Of a stretch of DNA of 64,000 bases, positions 55,826 to 63,971 are shown piece after piece (the stretch's first letter is position 1; each line of letters starts with the position of its first letter). The stretch spans positions 309,710-373,709 of the forward strand of contig NZ_BMDO01000004.1 of NCBI RefSeq assembly GCF_014635825.1. Reading direction: 5' to 3'. The position numbers and the translations under genes were made by a program. The stretch comes from Mucilaginibacter galii (GTDB taxonomy: Bacteria > Bacteroidota > Bacteroidia > Sphingobacteriales > Sphingobacteriaceae). The notes beneath the pieces are model-generated. The model saw only the letters and a list, made by a program, of their open reading frames with translations. It searched no databases and had not been told where the DNA came from.

Positions 55826-56932
55826 ATGAAGAAATATACGCTTGTTGTTATGGCACCGCTGGCCCTGCTATTTTTCGCTGCCGGTTGCAAACAACCTTCA
55901 CCGGCCGAGCAGGCCAAAGCCGATTCGTTAGGCGCTAATGCACCCGATGTTAAGCCGGTAGTAGTTACCGAGCCGGTTAAGTTTGACACCGATGACCCGG
56001 CCATATGGGTAAACCCGCACGATCCTGCGCAAAGCCTTGTTGTAGGTACAGATAAGAATGAGGACGGTGCGCTTTACGTGTTCGATCTCAAAGGTAAGAT
56101 ACTGAAAGATAAAGTGGTAAGGGGCCTAAAAAGACCTAACAATGTAGATATTATTACAGGCTTAGTGCTCAACGGTAAACCCACCGACGTAGTCATTACC
56201 ACCGAGCGCATGACCCATAAGCTCCGCATGTTTTCCCTGCCCGATATGAAACCGGTTGATAATGGGGGCATCCCGGTGTTTGAGGGCGAAACTGGCTTTG
56301 AGTACCGCGATTTGATGGGCATTGCCACCTATACCGCCAAAGACGGCAAACGTTACGCCATAGCCGGCCGCAAAAACGGCCCTAAAAACGGCGGCTACCT
56401 TTGGCAATACTTATTGACCGACAACGGCAGCGGCCAGGTGAAGGCCATGCTGGTACGTAAGTTTGGAGAATATAGCGGTAAAAAGGAAATTGAGTCCATT
56501 GCAGTTGACAACGAGTTGGGCTATATTTATTATTCTGACGAACAGGTAGGCGTGAGGCAATACTACGCCGACCCGGCCAGGGGCAACCAGCAGTTGTCCA
56601 TATTTGGCACCACCGGCTTTAAGGAAGATCACGAAGGTATTTCCATCTACAAGCTAACCGATAGCACGGGCTATATCCTGGTATCAGACCAGGGTGCCAA
56701 CCGCTTCCAGGTTTTTAGCCGAGAGGGCACCAAGGCTCAACCTTTCGATCACCGTTTGTTAAAGATAGTTCCTGTGGTTGCCCGTCAAAGTGATGGTTCG
56801 GATGTAGTGAACCAGCCGCTCAATGCTACCTTTAAGCATGGCTTATTTGTAGCCATGAGCGATGATAAAACTTTTCACTATTACCGCTGGGAAGATATTG
56901 CCGGGAAGCAATTGAAGTTAAAGGCAAACTAA
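55826..56932 (+). CDS. Beta-propeller 3-phytase lipoprotein
   Basis: 368 residues with lipobox AAGC-KQP. A six-bladed propeller domain: FDTDDPAIWVNPHDPAQSLVVGTDKNEDGALYVFDL (the typical phytase start), GLKRPNNVDIITGL, IAGRKNGPKNGGYLWQYLL, IESIAVDNELGYIYYSDEQVGVRQYYADP, FKEDHEGISIYKL and LVSDQGANRFQVF. These Asp/Glu-rich stretches are the calcium and phosphate sites of beta-propeller phytases. The enzyme would release phosphate from phytate outside or at the surface of the cell. It ends the receptor operon and is followed by a terminator shared with the convergent NtrC gene. Confidence 0.93.
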   Translation: MKKYTLVVMAPLALLFFAAGCKQPSPAEQAKADSLGANAPDVKPVVVTEPVKFDTDDPAIWVNPHDPAQSLVVGTDKNEDGALYVFDLKGKILKDKVVRGLKRPNNVDIITGLVLNGKPTDVVITTERMTHKLRMFSLPDMKPVDNGGIPVFEGETGFEYRDLMGIATYTAKDGKRYAIAGRKNGPKNGGYLWQYLLTDNGSGQVKAMLVRKFGEYSGKKEIESIAVDNELGYIYYSDEQVGVRQYYADPARGNQQLSIFGTTGFKEDHEGISIYKLTDSTGYILVSDQGANRFQVFSREGTKAQPFDHRLLKIVPVVARQSDGSDVVNQPLNATFKHGLFVAMSDDKTFHYYRWEDIAGKQLKLKAN

Positions 56933-56965
56933 ACTTCACTATAAGACTGTTCAGCCTTACAAAAA

Positions 56966-57008
56966 AAAGGTGGTTCACCCGGTTTTGACCGGTATGTGAA
57001 CCACCTTT
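56966..57008. terminator. Bidirectional terminator between phytase and NtrC genes
   Basis: Thirteen-base arms AAAGGTGGTTCAC and GTGAACCACCTTT, with A/T runs outside on both sides. An inner CCGGTTTTGACCGG can pair too. Confidence 0.88.
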
Positions 57009-57062
57009 AAAAAAATGTAATTAAATGAAGTTTTTTGAGGTTTTACTGTAATAAAACGAAAT

Positions 57063-58442
57063 TTATTCGCCTCTTTTTAAACCAAACTTTTCTATTTTGC
57101 TGTATAAGTGACTGCGCTGAATATCAATATCATCCGCTGTTTTAGACACGTTCCAATTGTTCTTTTCCAGCTTGAATTTGATGTACTCACGCTCGGCGTA
57201 ATCCTTATATTCCTGGAAGTTTTTGAATTGTTCAAAATCAGTTTGCGGAGCTGCAGCGCCCGCCGCCGGAGCCGTCATAGGAGCCGATGGATTGGCAAAA
57301 GCTTTCACATCAGCATCAGTTATAACCTTGTCGCTCAAGATAATAAGGCGCTCAATCATATTGCGTAGCTCACGGATATTACCTGTCCACGGTAACGCTT
57401 TAAGTGCTTCCAGCCCGGCATCGCTTATCTTCTTGGTAGGCATACCATACTCGTTGCAAATTTCCTCTAAGAAGCTGGTAGCCAGCAGAGGTATATCGTC
57501 GCGGCGGTCAATAAGCGGTGGCACATGTATTAAAATAACGCTCAGGCGGTGGTATAAATCCATCCGAAAGTTGCCATCCTCGATCTCTTTCAGCAGGTCT
57601 TTATTCGTAGCCGCCACTACACGTACATCTACTTCAATTTCCTTTTCACCACCTACTCGGGTAATACGGCTTTCTTGTAGCGCACGCAGTACTTTAGCCT
57701 GTGCAGAGTGGCTCATATCGCCAATTTCATCCAAAAACAAAGTACCGCCGTTAGCCGATTCAAACTTACCGATACGCTGTTTTACAGCTGAAGTAAATGA
57801 GCCTTTCTCGTGTCCAAACAGTTCACTCTCAATTAGTTCTGATGGGATAGCTGCGCAGTTTACTTCAATAATAGGCCCGTTGCTGCGGTTAGATTTTTCG
57901 TGTAACCAACGGGCTACCAATTCCTTACCGCTACCATTGGCACCAGTAACCAGTACCCGCGCTTCGGTAGGGCCAACACGTTCAATTGTTTCCTTGATCT
58001 TTAAAATACCCTGCGAATTACCCAGGATAGGGCGTACCTTAGATACTTTGCGCTTTAAAACCTTGGCCTCAGTAACCAGGCTGCCGCGGTCTAACGCGTT
58101 GCGTACAGTAATAAGCAAACGGTTAAGGTCAGGTGGTTTAGAAATAAAATCGAATGCACCTTTCTTGCTGGCTTCTACGGCAGTTTCTACCGTACCATGG
58201 CCAGATATCATGATGAAAGGAAGATCGGGTTTAATGGCCAGGCCTTCAGTTAATACTTCCATGCCATCCATGCGATTCATCTTAATATCGCAAAGTACCA
58301 GGTCGAAATCGATTTTAGAGATGAGCTGAAGTCCGTCTATGCCGTTGTCTACATCCTCAACGGTATAATCTTCATATTCTAATATCTCACGTAAAGTATT
58401 ACGTATGGCACGCTCATCGTCAATTATTAATATTTTAGCCAT
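57063..58442 (-). CDS. NtrC-family sigma-54-dependent response regulator
   Basis: 459 residues starting at MAKILIIDDERAI (an upstream ATG at 58508 adds 22 unlikely residues). Receiver domain with phosphoacceptor D52 in VLCDIKM; AAA+ domain with Walker A G167ANGSGKE174 and Walker B GGTLFLDEIGD; C-terminal Fis-type helix-turn-helix (WNVSKTADDIDIQRSHLYSKIEKFGLK). The GAFTGA loop that contacts sigma-54 reads G214SFTSA219, keeping Phe and Thr. An Ala/Pro linker lies before the HTH. No histidine kinase gene is adjacent. Target genes unknown. Confidence 0.93.
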   Translation of the reverse strand: MAKILIIDDERAIRNTLREILEYEDYTVEDVDNGIDGLQLISKIDFDLVLCDIKMNRMDGMEVLTEGLAIKPDLPFIMISGHGTVETAVEASKKGAFDFISKPPDLNRLLITVRNALDRGSLVTEAKVLKRKVSKVRPILGNSQGILKIKETIERVGPTEARVLVTGANGSGKELVARWLHEKSNRSNGPIIEVNCAAIPSELIESELFGHEKGSFTSAVKQRIGKFESANGGTLFLDEIGDMSHSAQAKVLRALQESRITRVGGEKEIEVDVRVVAATNKDLLKEIEDGNFRMDLYHRLSVILIHVPPLIDRRDDIPLLATSFLEEICNEYGMPTKKISDAGLEALKALPWTGNIRELRNMIERLIILSDKVITDADVKAFANPSAPMTAPAAGAAAPQTDFEQFKNFQEYKDYAEREYIKFKLEKNNWNVSKTADDIDIQRSHLYSKIEKFGLKRGE

Positions 58443-58529
58443 GTTTCTCTTTTCAGTATTAGGGGGTATTTTTCGCTTGCTAATATAGGGATTTGTATAG
58501 TAAAACAAACACTTTTAAGTTTATTTGAA

Positions 58530-58568
58530 AAAAATTTAACCCTACAAGCTTACACCTATAGGGTTAAA
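58530..58568 (-). terminator. Terminator of RNase P RNA
   Basis: Nine-base arms TTAACCCTA (58536) and TAGGGTTAA (58559), loop of 14 bases, followed on the minus strand by seven T residues. Immediately after the 3' end of the RNase P RNA. Confidence 0.82.
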
Positions 58569-58571
58569 TAC

Positions 58572-58953
58572 AGCGGCAAAATTATAAGCCGGGTTCTGTG
58601 CTGCCTGGCGGCAGTTTCTATCATTAATCTGTTCCGGTTATCACTAACCAGCTTAAGCGACCTACCCGTCCTGACGATACTGCTTGCGCAGCATACAAAA
58701 GCGAGCCGCTCTCATTTCAGGACCTATTTGGTCTTTCAACTCCTGAGGTTTACCGCAAACATAGTTACCTATGTAAGCCGTGAGCTCTTACCTCACGTTT
58801 TCACCCTTACCTTAATAAATTAAGGCGGTATATTCTCTGTGGCACTTGCTGTCGCCCGCTGCGAGGCGCCTTCCCGTTAGGAAGCAGGATGCTCTGTGTT
58901 GCCCGGACTTTCCTCCGCCCAACCTAAATCAGGCAGCGATAGAACGTTTTGCT
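58572..58953 (-). ncRNA. rnpB: RNase P RNA, bacterial type A
   Basis: The ribozyme subunit that cuts tRNA leaders. On the minus strand it contains GAGGAAAGTCCGGGCAAC (P4/CR-I), CAGGACGGGTAGG-type distal elements, ACAGAACCCGGCTTAT near the 3' end, and the P1 helix formed by GCAAAA (58947-58952) with TTTTGC (58576-58581). Length about 380 bases fits type A. A TATCTTTG -7 element lies just upstream and a hairpin terminator just downstream. Ends are judged from the P1 helix and may be off by a few bases. Confidence 0.93.
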
Positions 58954-58957
58954 TGCA

Positions 58958-58965
58958 CAAAGATA
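58958..58965 (-). promoter_or_regulatory. -7 element of the RNase P RNA gene
   Basis: Minus-strand TATCTTTG matches TAnnTTTG exactly; a start about five bases later agrees with the 5' end predicted from the P1 helix. Confidence 0.55.
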
Positions 58966-59068
58966 GTTATTTGGTTATTAGGTTAATGAGTTATTGAGCT
59001 TTGGATGTGTAAGCAATGCTTATGTTGTTAAATGACAGTATTTTAAAGACGAAATGAATAGATCGAAT

Positions 59069-59971
59069 TTAACTAATACGCTCGAAATTAAATTTATCTT
59101 TCATGCCTAACAAACCAAACAATCCGCCACTGTGTATAGCTAATATGTTGCTACCAGCTTTGAAATGCCCTTGTTTGGCTAAGTCGAGCAAAGCAAAAAG
59201 CATTTTTCCGGTGTAAATAGGTTCTATGAGTATCCCCGTACTACCTACAAAATTTTTGATAAAGTGGGTAAGGAGTGGGGTGGTCTTAGCATAGCCACCA
59301 AAATGGTACTCTTTATGTAACTCATAATTGGCTTTGATATTTAGATAACGATCAATTTCCGCACGCATAAACTCCCCGTTTTTAAACACTGGTATGGCAT
59401 GAAATTGAGTTTGATTCCGGTTTTCATGCAAGCCAGTGATGATACCGGCGGCTGTTGTACCGGTACCACAAGCGCAAAATAAGTGATCGTACATTATTGG
59501 CAATTCGGCAACCATTTCTGCGCAACCTGTAACTGCTTCGGCCGACGCGCCACCTTCATCAATAAAGTAGGCGTTAGGGTCTTGGCCAAAAAATTTATCG
59601 AACAGCGCAGGTTTATCACGATAACTTTCTCTGTCAGTAAAAATTAGCTTCATACCATGCATACGGCATAAAAAAAGCGTATCGTTGTTTACTTCCTCGC
59701 CACGTACAATACCGGTAGACCTAAGGCCGAACCGTGCGGCTGCAGCAGCAGTAGCTAACAAGTGATTAGAGTAAGCGCCGCCAAAAGTAACGAGGTGATT
59801 CTTACCCTCTTGATAGGCCTTTTGCAGTATATACTTCAACTTACGCCACTTATTGCCCGATATTAACGGATGAATGAGATCGTCGCGCTTAATGAAAACA
59901 TGGAGCCCTTGTTTGGCAAATTCGGGATGATGCCATTGATGAACAGGACTGAATATTTCTAAATCGAACAT
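59069..59971 (-). CDS. 1-Aminocyclopropane-1-carboxylate deaminase / D-cysteine desulfhydrase-like PLP enzyme
   Basis: 300 residues of fold-type II PLP enzyme. Start MFDLEIFSPVHQW (59971) is preferred over 60010. The PLP lysine is K41 in SGNKWRKLKY, followed by VTFGGAYSNHLLATAAAA; CACGTGTTAAGI is the phosphate-binding loop. These motifs group it with ACC deaminase and D-cysteine desulfhydrase (DcyD); sequence alone does not decide between them, and bacterial annotations often over-call ACC deaminase. Monocistronic; a TATATTTG -7 element lies 36 bases upstream of the start. Confidence 0.82.
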   Translation of the reverse strand: MFDLEIFSPVHQWHHPEFAKQGLHVFIKRDDLIHPLISGNKWRKLKYILQKAYQEGKNHLVTFGGAYSNHLLATAAAAARFGLRSTGIVRGEEVNNDTLFLCRMHGMKLIFTDRESYRDKPALFDKFFGQDPNAYFIDEGGASAEAVTGCAEMVAELPIMYDHLFCACGTGTTAAGIITGLHENRNQTQFHAIPVFKNGEFMRAEIDRYLNIKANYELHKEYHFGGYAKTTPLLTHFIKNFVGSTGILIEPIYTGKMLFALLDLAKQGHFKAGSNILAIHSGGLFGLLGMKDKFNFERIS

Positions 59972-60007
59972 GAGCGAAACGTTGTAAAGCTTAATTGTAG
60001 CGCCCAA

Positions 60008-60015
60008 CAAATATA
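60008..60015 (-). promoter_or_regulatory. -7 element of the PLP-enzyme gene
   Basis: Minus-strand TATATTTG is an exact TAnnTTTG match, divergent from the pseudouridine synthase promoter about 70 bases away. Confidence 0.45.
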
Positions 60016-60086
60016 AGGTTATGCTATTATTGTCTTCACTTTACCTGGCAGTAATATATACTATAGGCTACCCCGGAAAAATCCCT

Positions 60087-60094
60087 TATTTTTG
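60087..60094 (+). promoter_or_regulatory. -7 element of the pseudouridine synthase gene
   Basis: TATTTTTG is an exact TAnnTTTG match ending 5 bases before the ATG at 60100; predicted transcription start coincides with the start codon. Confidence 0.45.
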
Positions 60095-60099
60095 CAGTA

Positions 60100-61143
60100 A
60101 TGTTAGATGACGCCGCACTGAACGAACCTGAAGAGCAGGATTTATATGAACACCTGCGTATAGTGGTTGATAAGGGACAATCGTTGCTGCGTATGGATAA
60201 GTTTTTGATGCACCGCATCGAAAACGCATCGCGTAACCGCATACAAAACGCTATTGAATTGGGCAATGTGCTGGTGAACGATAAGCAGGCCAAACCGAGC
60301 TATAGGGTAAAGCCCTTAGACGTGATCTCGGTGGTGTTACCTCATCCGCCGCGCGATACCGAAGTTTATCCTGAAAATATACCTCTAAACATTGCTTATG
60401 AGGATGCTGATGTGCTGGTAGTAAATAAACCACCGGGTTTGGTGGTGCATCCCGGCTTTAACAACTATACTGGTACGCTGGTAAACGGCTTGGTCTATCA
60501 TTTTCAGCAATTACCCACTTTACCCGGTAACGATGGCCGCCCGGGATTGGTGCATCGTATTGATAAAGATACGTCTGGTCTGCTGCTCATCAGTAAGAAC
60601 GAACGCGCCATGACCTGGCTGGCACGCCAATTTTTTGAGCATACTATTACCCGCAAATACATTGCGCTGGCCTGGGGTGATCTTGAGCATGATGGTACCG
60701 TAACAGGTTACATAGGCCGCAGTGTGAACGATAGGAGGGTAATGTCTATTTATGATGACGAACAGAAGGGGAAATGGTCAGTTACGCATTACAGGGTGTT
60801 GGAACGCTTTGGATACGTTACGCTCATAGAATGCCAGTTAGAAACCGGCCGTACACACCAGATACGTGCTCATATGAAGCATATTGGCCATCCTTTGTTT
60901 AGTGATGCTATGTATGGCGGCGATAAAATTTTAAAAGGAACTACTTTTAATAAATACAAGCAATTTGTTGAGAACTGCTTCGAAATTATGCCACGGCAAG
61001 CGCTTCATGCTCAAACCTTGGGCTTTGTGCATCCTACCACACGTAAATACGTTCACTTTGAGGCTCCTTTACCTGCTGACTTTGATGCGGTACTGCAAAA
61101 ATGGCGAAAATATATTACCGCCACTGTAGAGCAAAATACCTAA
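60100..61143 (+). CDS. rluD: RluA/RluD-family pseudouridine synthase
   Basis: 347 residues that isomerise uridine to pseudouridine in rRNA (RluD modifies helix 69 of 23S rRNA). An S4 RNA-binding domain (about 25-95, LRMDKFLMHRIENASRNRIQNAIELGNVLVNDKQAKPSYRVKPLD) precedes the catalytic domain. Catalytic Asp155 lies in LVHRIDKDTSGLLLIS; LETGRTHQIRAHMKHIGHPLFSDAMYGG is the RluA-family motif. The C-terminal part is normal. First of a run with the aminotransferase (23 bases apart). Its mRNA may be leaderless. RluD is the closest named family, but RluC cannot be fully excluded. Confidence 0.9.
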   Translation: MLDDAALNEPEEQDLYEHLRIVVDKGQSLLRMDKFLMHRIENASRNRIQNAIELGNVLVNDKQAKPSYRVKPLDVISVVLPHPPRDTEVYPENIPLNIAYEDADVLVVNKPPGLVVHPGFNNYTGTLVNGLVYHFQQLPTLPGNDGRPGLVHRIDKDTSGLLLISKNERAMTWLARQFFEHTITRKYIALAWGDLEHDGTVTGYIGRSVNDRRVMSIYDDEQKGKWSVTHYRVLERFGYVTLIECQLETGRTHQIRAHMKHIGHPLFSDAMYGGDKILKGTTFNKYKQFVENCFEIMPRQALHAQTLGFVHPTTRKYVHFEAPLPADFDAVLQKWRKYITATVEQNT

Positions 61144-61166
61144 AACATTGTTTATCTTAATCAATT

Positions 61167-62003
61167 ATGCCTCTTTTTGTAAATTATAATGGCCAGGTAC
61201 TACCGGCCGATACTACTCTGATAACGGTTAACAACCGTGCTTTTAAATATGGCGATGGTTTGTTTGAAAGCATGCGCCTCATCAACGGAACGCTCAAGTT
61301 TTCCGATTTGCATGCCAACCGTGTGCAAATGGGTATGAAAGCGCTTAAGCTTGAAGGATATAGTTTACTGGATTCGTGGTTTTTAAAGGAAAAGGCCGAA
61401 GAACTGGCAGTATGGAATAAAACCAAACATGGCCGCCTGCGGTTCACTGTTTTTCGCGATTCGGACGGATTGTATACCCCGACCGAAAATAAATCTGCCT
61501 GGTGCCTGGAACTTGTGCCCGATGATTTTTCGGGTTACCGTTTAAATCAAAAGGGTTTAATTATGGATGTTTATACCGAAATGCTAAAACCGGTTAACTT
61601 CCTTTCCAACTACAAAACCTGTAACTCGCTTAACTATGTAATGGCAGGCTTATATAAAACCGAACACAGGCTTGATGATGTTTTTCTGCTTAATCAGCAA
61701 GGTTTTTTGTGCGAAACCATAAGCTCAAACGTATTTGTTTGGTATCAGGACCACTTATATACGCCTGCACTGAGTGAGGGCTGTGTTGCCGGAATTATGC
61801 GGCAGGTAGTCATTAATTTATGTGTTGACCGGGGTATTCCTGTTACAGAAGCACAGATCAATCCTGATATATTACACCAAGCCGAAGAAGTTTTTATTAC
61901 CAACGCATCCCGTGGTATACAGTGGGTTATTGGTTATGGTATAAAGCGGTATTTTAACGGTTTAAGTAAGACTTTGATTGATGAGTTAAATAAGGTTGTT
62001 TAA
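61167..62003 (+). CDS. Class IV PLP aminotransferase / aminodeoxychorismate lyase-like
   Basis: 278 residues, D-amino-acid/branched-chain aminotransferase fold type IV. VNNRAFKYGDGLFESMRLINGTLKFSDLHANR is the usual N-terminal motif; PLP lysine K150 in FLSNYKTCNSLNYVMA; the C-terminal motif FLCETISSNVFVWYQDHLYTPALSEGCVAGIMR is typical. Short length and sequence suggest PabC (4-amino-4-deoxychorismate lyase) or a BCAT-like enzyme; not separable by eye. Likely co-transcribed with the pseudouridine synthase. Confidence 0.85.
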   Translation: MPLFVNYNGQVLPADTTLITVNNRAFKYGDGLFESMRLINGTLKFSDLHANRVQMGMKALKLEGYSLLDSWFLKEKAEELAVWNKTKHGRLRFTVFRDSDGLYTPTENKSAWCLELVPDDFSGYRLNQKGLIMDVYTEMLKPVNFLSNYKTCNSLNYVMAGLYKTEHRLDDVFLLNQQGFLCETISSNVFVWYQDHLYTPALSEGCVAGIMRQVVINLCVDRGIPVTEAQINPDILHQAEEVFITNASRGIQWVIGYGIKRYFNGLSKTLIDELNKVV

Positions 62004-62046
62004 TCATGCTTGTATCATATAACTTGCAATAGCCGTATTGTTAGTT

Positions 62047-62343
62047 ATGAAGGTGAAAATCTTAATTTTATTCCTATTGGTCGGCGCAATCCTGGGCTGC
62101 AAAAAAGACAAAACCCAATCTGTAGCTGTTGAGTTTAGTGGAGAAGTTAAAAGGTTGGAAGCAAGTTTTTACATGTACGGTACTCATACAATCATTAGTA
62201 ACAACATAAATTATGCTTTAACAAGCAAAACTGTCGATTTAGATAAGTACCTGAATAAGCAGGTTACTTTAGAAGCAGTAAAAATACCCGGATATCCGAT
62301 AGAAGGTGGGCCAGATTACTATAATGTGACCAAGGTGAAGTAG
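62047..62343 (+). CDS. Small hypothetical lipoprotein
   Basis: 98 residues from the ATG at 62047; the upstream TTG at 62038 is less likely. The signal ends with lipobox ILGC-KKDK. The mature part is short and beta-like (AVEFSGEVKRLEASFYMYGTHTIISNN, then KQVTLEAVKIPGYPIEGGPDYYNVTKVK). No family recognised. Located 43 bases after the aminotransferase. Confidence 0.6.
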   Translation: MKVKILILFLLVGAILGCKKDKTQSVAVEFSGEVKRLEASFYMYGTHTIISNNINYALTSKTVDLDKYLNKQVTLEAVKIPGYPIEGGPDYYNVTKVK

Positions 62344-62410
62344 TCTTCTGTAATATTTAAAACTTGTAAGGTATTAATCCGGTAAATATTCCCAACTTTG
62401 TCTACTAATT

Positions 62411-63772
62411 ATGTGGAGTAATAATATACTGGAAACCATTGGCAATACGCCCATGGTTAGGCTAAACAAAATAACTAAAGATATCAAGGCTACAGTGCTG
62501 GCTAAAATAGAAACTACCAACCCCGGTAACTCTATTAAAGACCGTATGGCTTTGAAAATGATAGAGGATGCCGAGAAAGATGGCCGCCTGAAACCGGGTG
62601 GAACCATTATTGAAGGTACGTCGGGCAATACGGGTATGGGTTTAGCCATTGCTGCCGTTATTAAAGGCTACAAATGTATTTTCACCAGCACCGATAAGCA
62701 ATCGAAAGAAAAGTTTGACGCCTTGCGTGCTTTTGGTGCCGAGGTTATTGTTTGCCCCACCAACGTGGAGCCGGAAGATCCAAGGTCATATTATTCTGTT
62801 TCTTCGCGTTTAGAGCGCGAAGTACCTAACTCCTGGAAACCTAACCAGTACGACAACTTATCTAATTCTCAGGCGCATTACGAGCAAACTGGTCCTGAAA
62901 TTTGGGAACAAACCGAAGGTAAAATCACACATTTGGTAGTAGGTGTAGGTACAGGTGGTACTATAAGCGGTACAGCCCGTTACCTCAAAGAGCAGAACCC
63001 CGCTATTCAGGTTTTGGGTATTGATACTTACGGCTCTGTATTTAAAAAATACAAGGAAACAGGTATTATGGATAAAAATGAAATCTATCCTTACATTACC
63101 GAGGGCATAGGTGAAGACTTTTTGCCGCAAAACGTAGATTTTAGCCTGATAGATCACTTTGAAAAAGTAACCGATAAGGATGCCGCTTTAATGACCCGCC
63201 AGATAGCCATGCAGGAGGGTATTTTTGCGGGTAACTCCACCGGTTCGGCGGTGGCAGGTGTGCTGCAAATGAAAGAACGTTTTAAAGAAGGCGATGTGGT
63301 TGTGATCATTTTCCCCGATCATGGTACACGTTATCTTGGCAAAATGTATAACGAAGACTGGCTGCGTGAGCGCGGTTTCCTGAAAGACGATAAGTTGACC
63401 GCCCGTGATATTATACGCAAAAAAGAGAGTGCCGAAATTGTAACCATCGATACTGAAAAGACGGTTATTGAAGCCATCAATACCATTAAAACGCTGAACA
63501 TTTCGCAAATCCCGGTCACCCAGCAAGGCATGGTGATAGGAAAGATCACTGAAAGCGATATTTTAGATGCCCTGTTGGAAAATCCATCGTTGAAATCACA
63601 GCCGCTTAAAACAATTATGACGGCACCTTTTCCATTCGTTGACCTGAATGCGTCTATTGATAAGATTTCATCCATGATCAATAAAGAAAACATTGCTGTG
63701 CTGGTAGAGGATGAGCAGGGTAAGATTGAGATTATTACCCAATACGATATCATAAACGCTATTTCGGCGTAA
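62411..63772 (+). CDS. Cystathionine beta-synthase
   Basis: 453 residues. The PLP catalytic domain (about 1-320) begins with ILETIGNTPMVRLNKI; Lys43 in NPGNSIKDRMAL binds PLP, and EGTSGNTGMGLAIAA and VGVGTGGTISGTARYL follow as the substrate and phosphate-binding loops. The C-terminal 115 residues hold two CBS domains (ADARDI-like LTARDIIRKKESAEIVTID, then QIPVTQQGMVIGKITESDILDALL and a second repeat). That fused CBS pair separates it from cysteine synthase (CysK). It condenses serine or O-acetylserine with homocysteine or a thiol in transsulfuration. Alone in its transcription unit. Confidence 0.92.
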   Translation: MWSNNILETIGNTPMVRLNKITKDIKATVLAKIETTNPGNSIKDRMALKMIEDAEKDGRLKPGGTIIEGTSGNTGMGLAIAAVIKGYKCIFTSTDKQSKEKFDALRAFGAEVIVCPTNVEPEDPRSYYSVSSRLEREVPNSWKPNQYDNLSNSQAHYEQTGPEIWEQTEGKITHLVVGVGTGGTISGTARYLKEQNPAIQVLGIDTYGSVFKKYKETGIMDKNEIYPYITEGIGEDFLPQNVDFSLIDHFEKVTDKDAALMTRQIAMQEGIFAGNSTGSAVAGVLQMKERFKEGDVVVIIFPDHGTRYLGKMYNEDWLRERGFLKDDKLTARDIIRKKESAEIVTIDTEKTVIEAINTIKTLNISQIPVTQQGMVIGKITESDILDALLENPSLKSQPLKTIMTAPFPFVDLNASIDKISSMINKENIAVLVEDEQGKIEIITQYDIINAISA

Positions 63773-63808
63773 GGCTCCGGGCACTTATGGCAGTTTAGTT
63801 ATCATGTC

Positions 63809-63884
63809 ATTGCGAGGAGCGATAGCGACATGGCAATCTCGTTGAGACCAATCACCGCGAGATTGCCACGCTAACGCTCGCAAT
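63809..63884. repeat. Palindromic dispersed-type repeat
   Basis: A long imperfect hairpin: outer arms ATTGCGAG/CTCGCAAT and inner arms GGCAATCTCG/CGAGATTGCC with a 14-base loop. The unit CATTGCGAGGAGCGA...GCAATCTCG resembles intergenic repeats that I remember from many Bacteroidota genomes. Only one copy is in this window. Confidence 0.65.
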
Positions 63885-63888
63885 TGTA

Positions 63889-63971
63889 AAGGTCAGATAA
63901 TTCGGGGACAAGCTTAACTTTAAATAACTAAGTTAACTTGTTATGCGCATTAACACGAGTGATCTGACCTT
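63889..63971. repeat. Nested inverted repeats at the right edge
   Basis: Outer arms AAGGTCAGAT (63889-63898) and ATCTGACCTT (63962-63971) are perfectly complementary. Within them ACAAGCTTAAC and GTTAACTTGT (63908-63941) form a second arm pair with one mismatch. The right arm lies inside the first codons of the ORF starting at 63943. Confidence 0.4.

Noticed and set aside
57223..58329. 368-codon open frame on the plus strand, antisense to the NtrC-type gene
   Set aside because: Low-complexity Ser/Arg/Ile-rich translation with no domain, entirely inside a well-supported gene; it is a codon-bias shadow.
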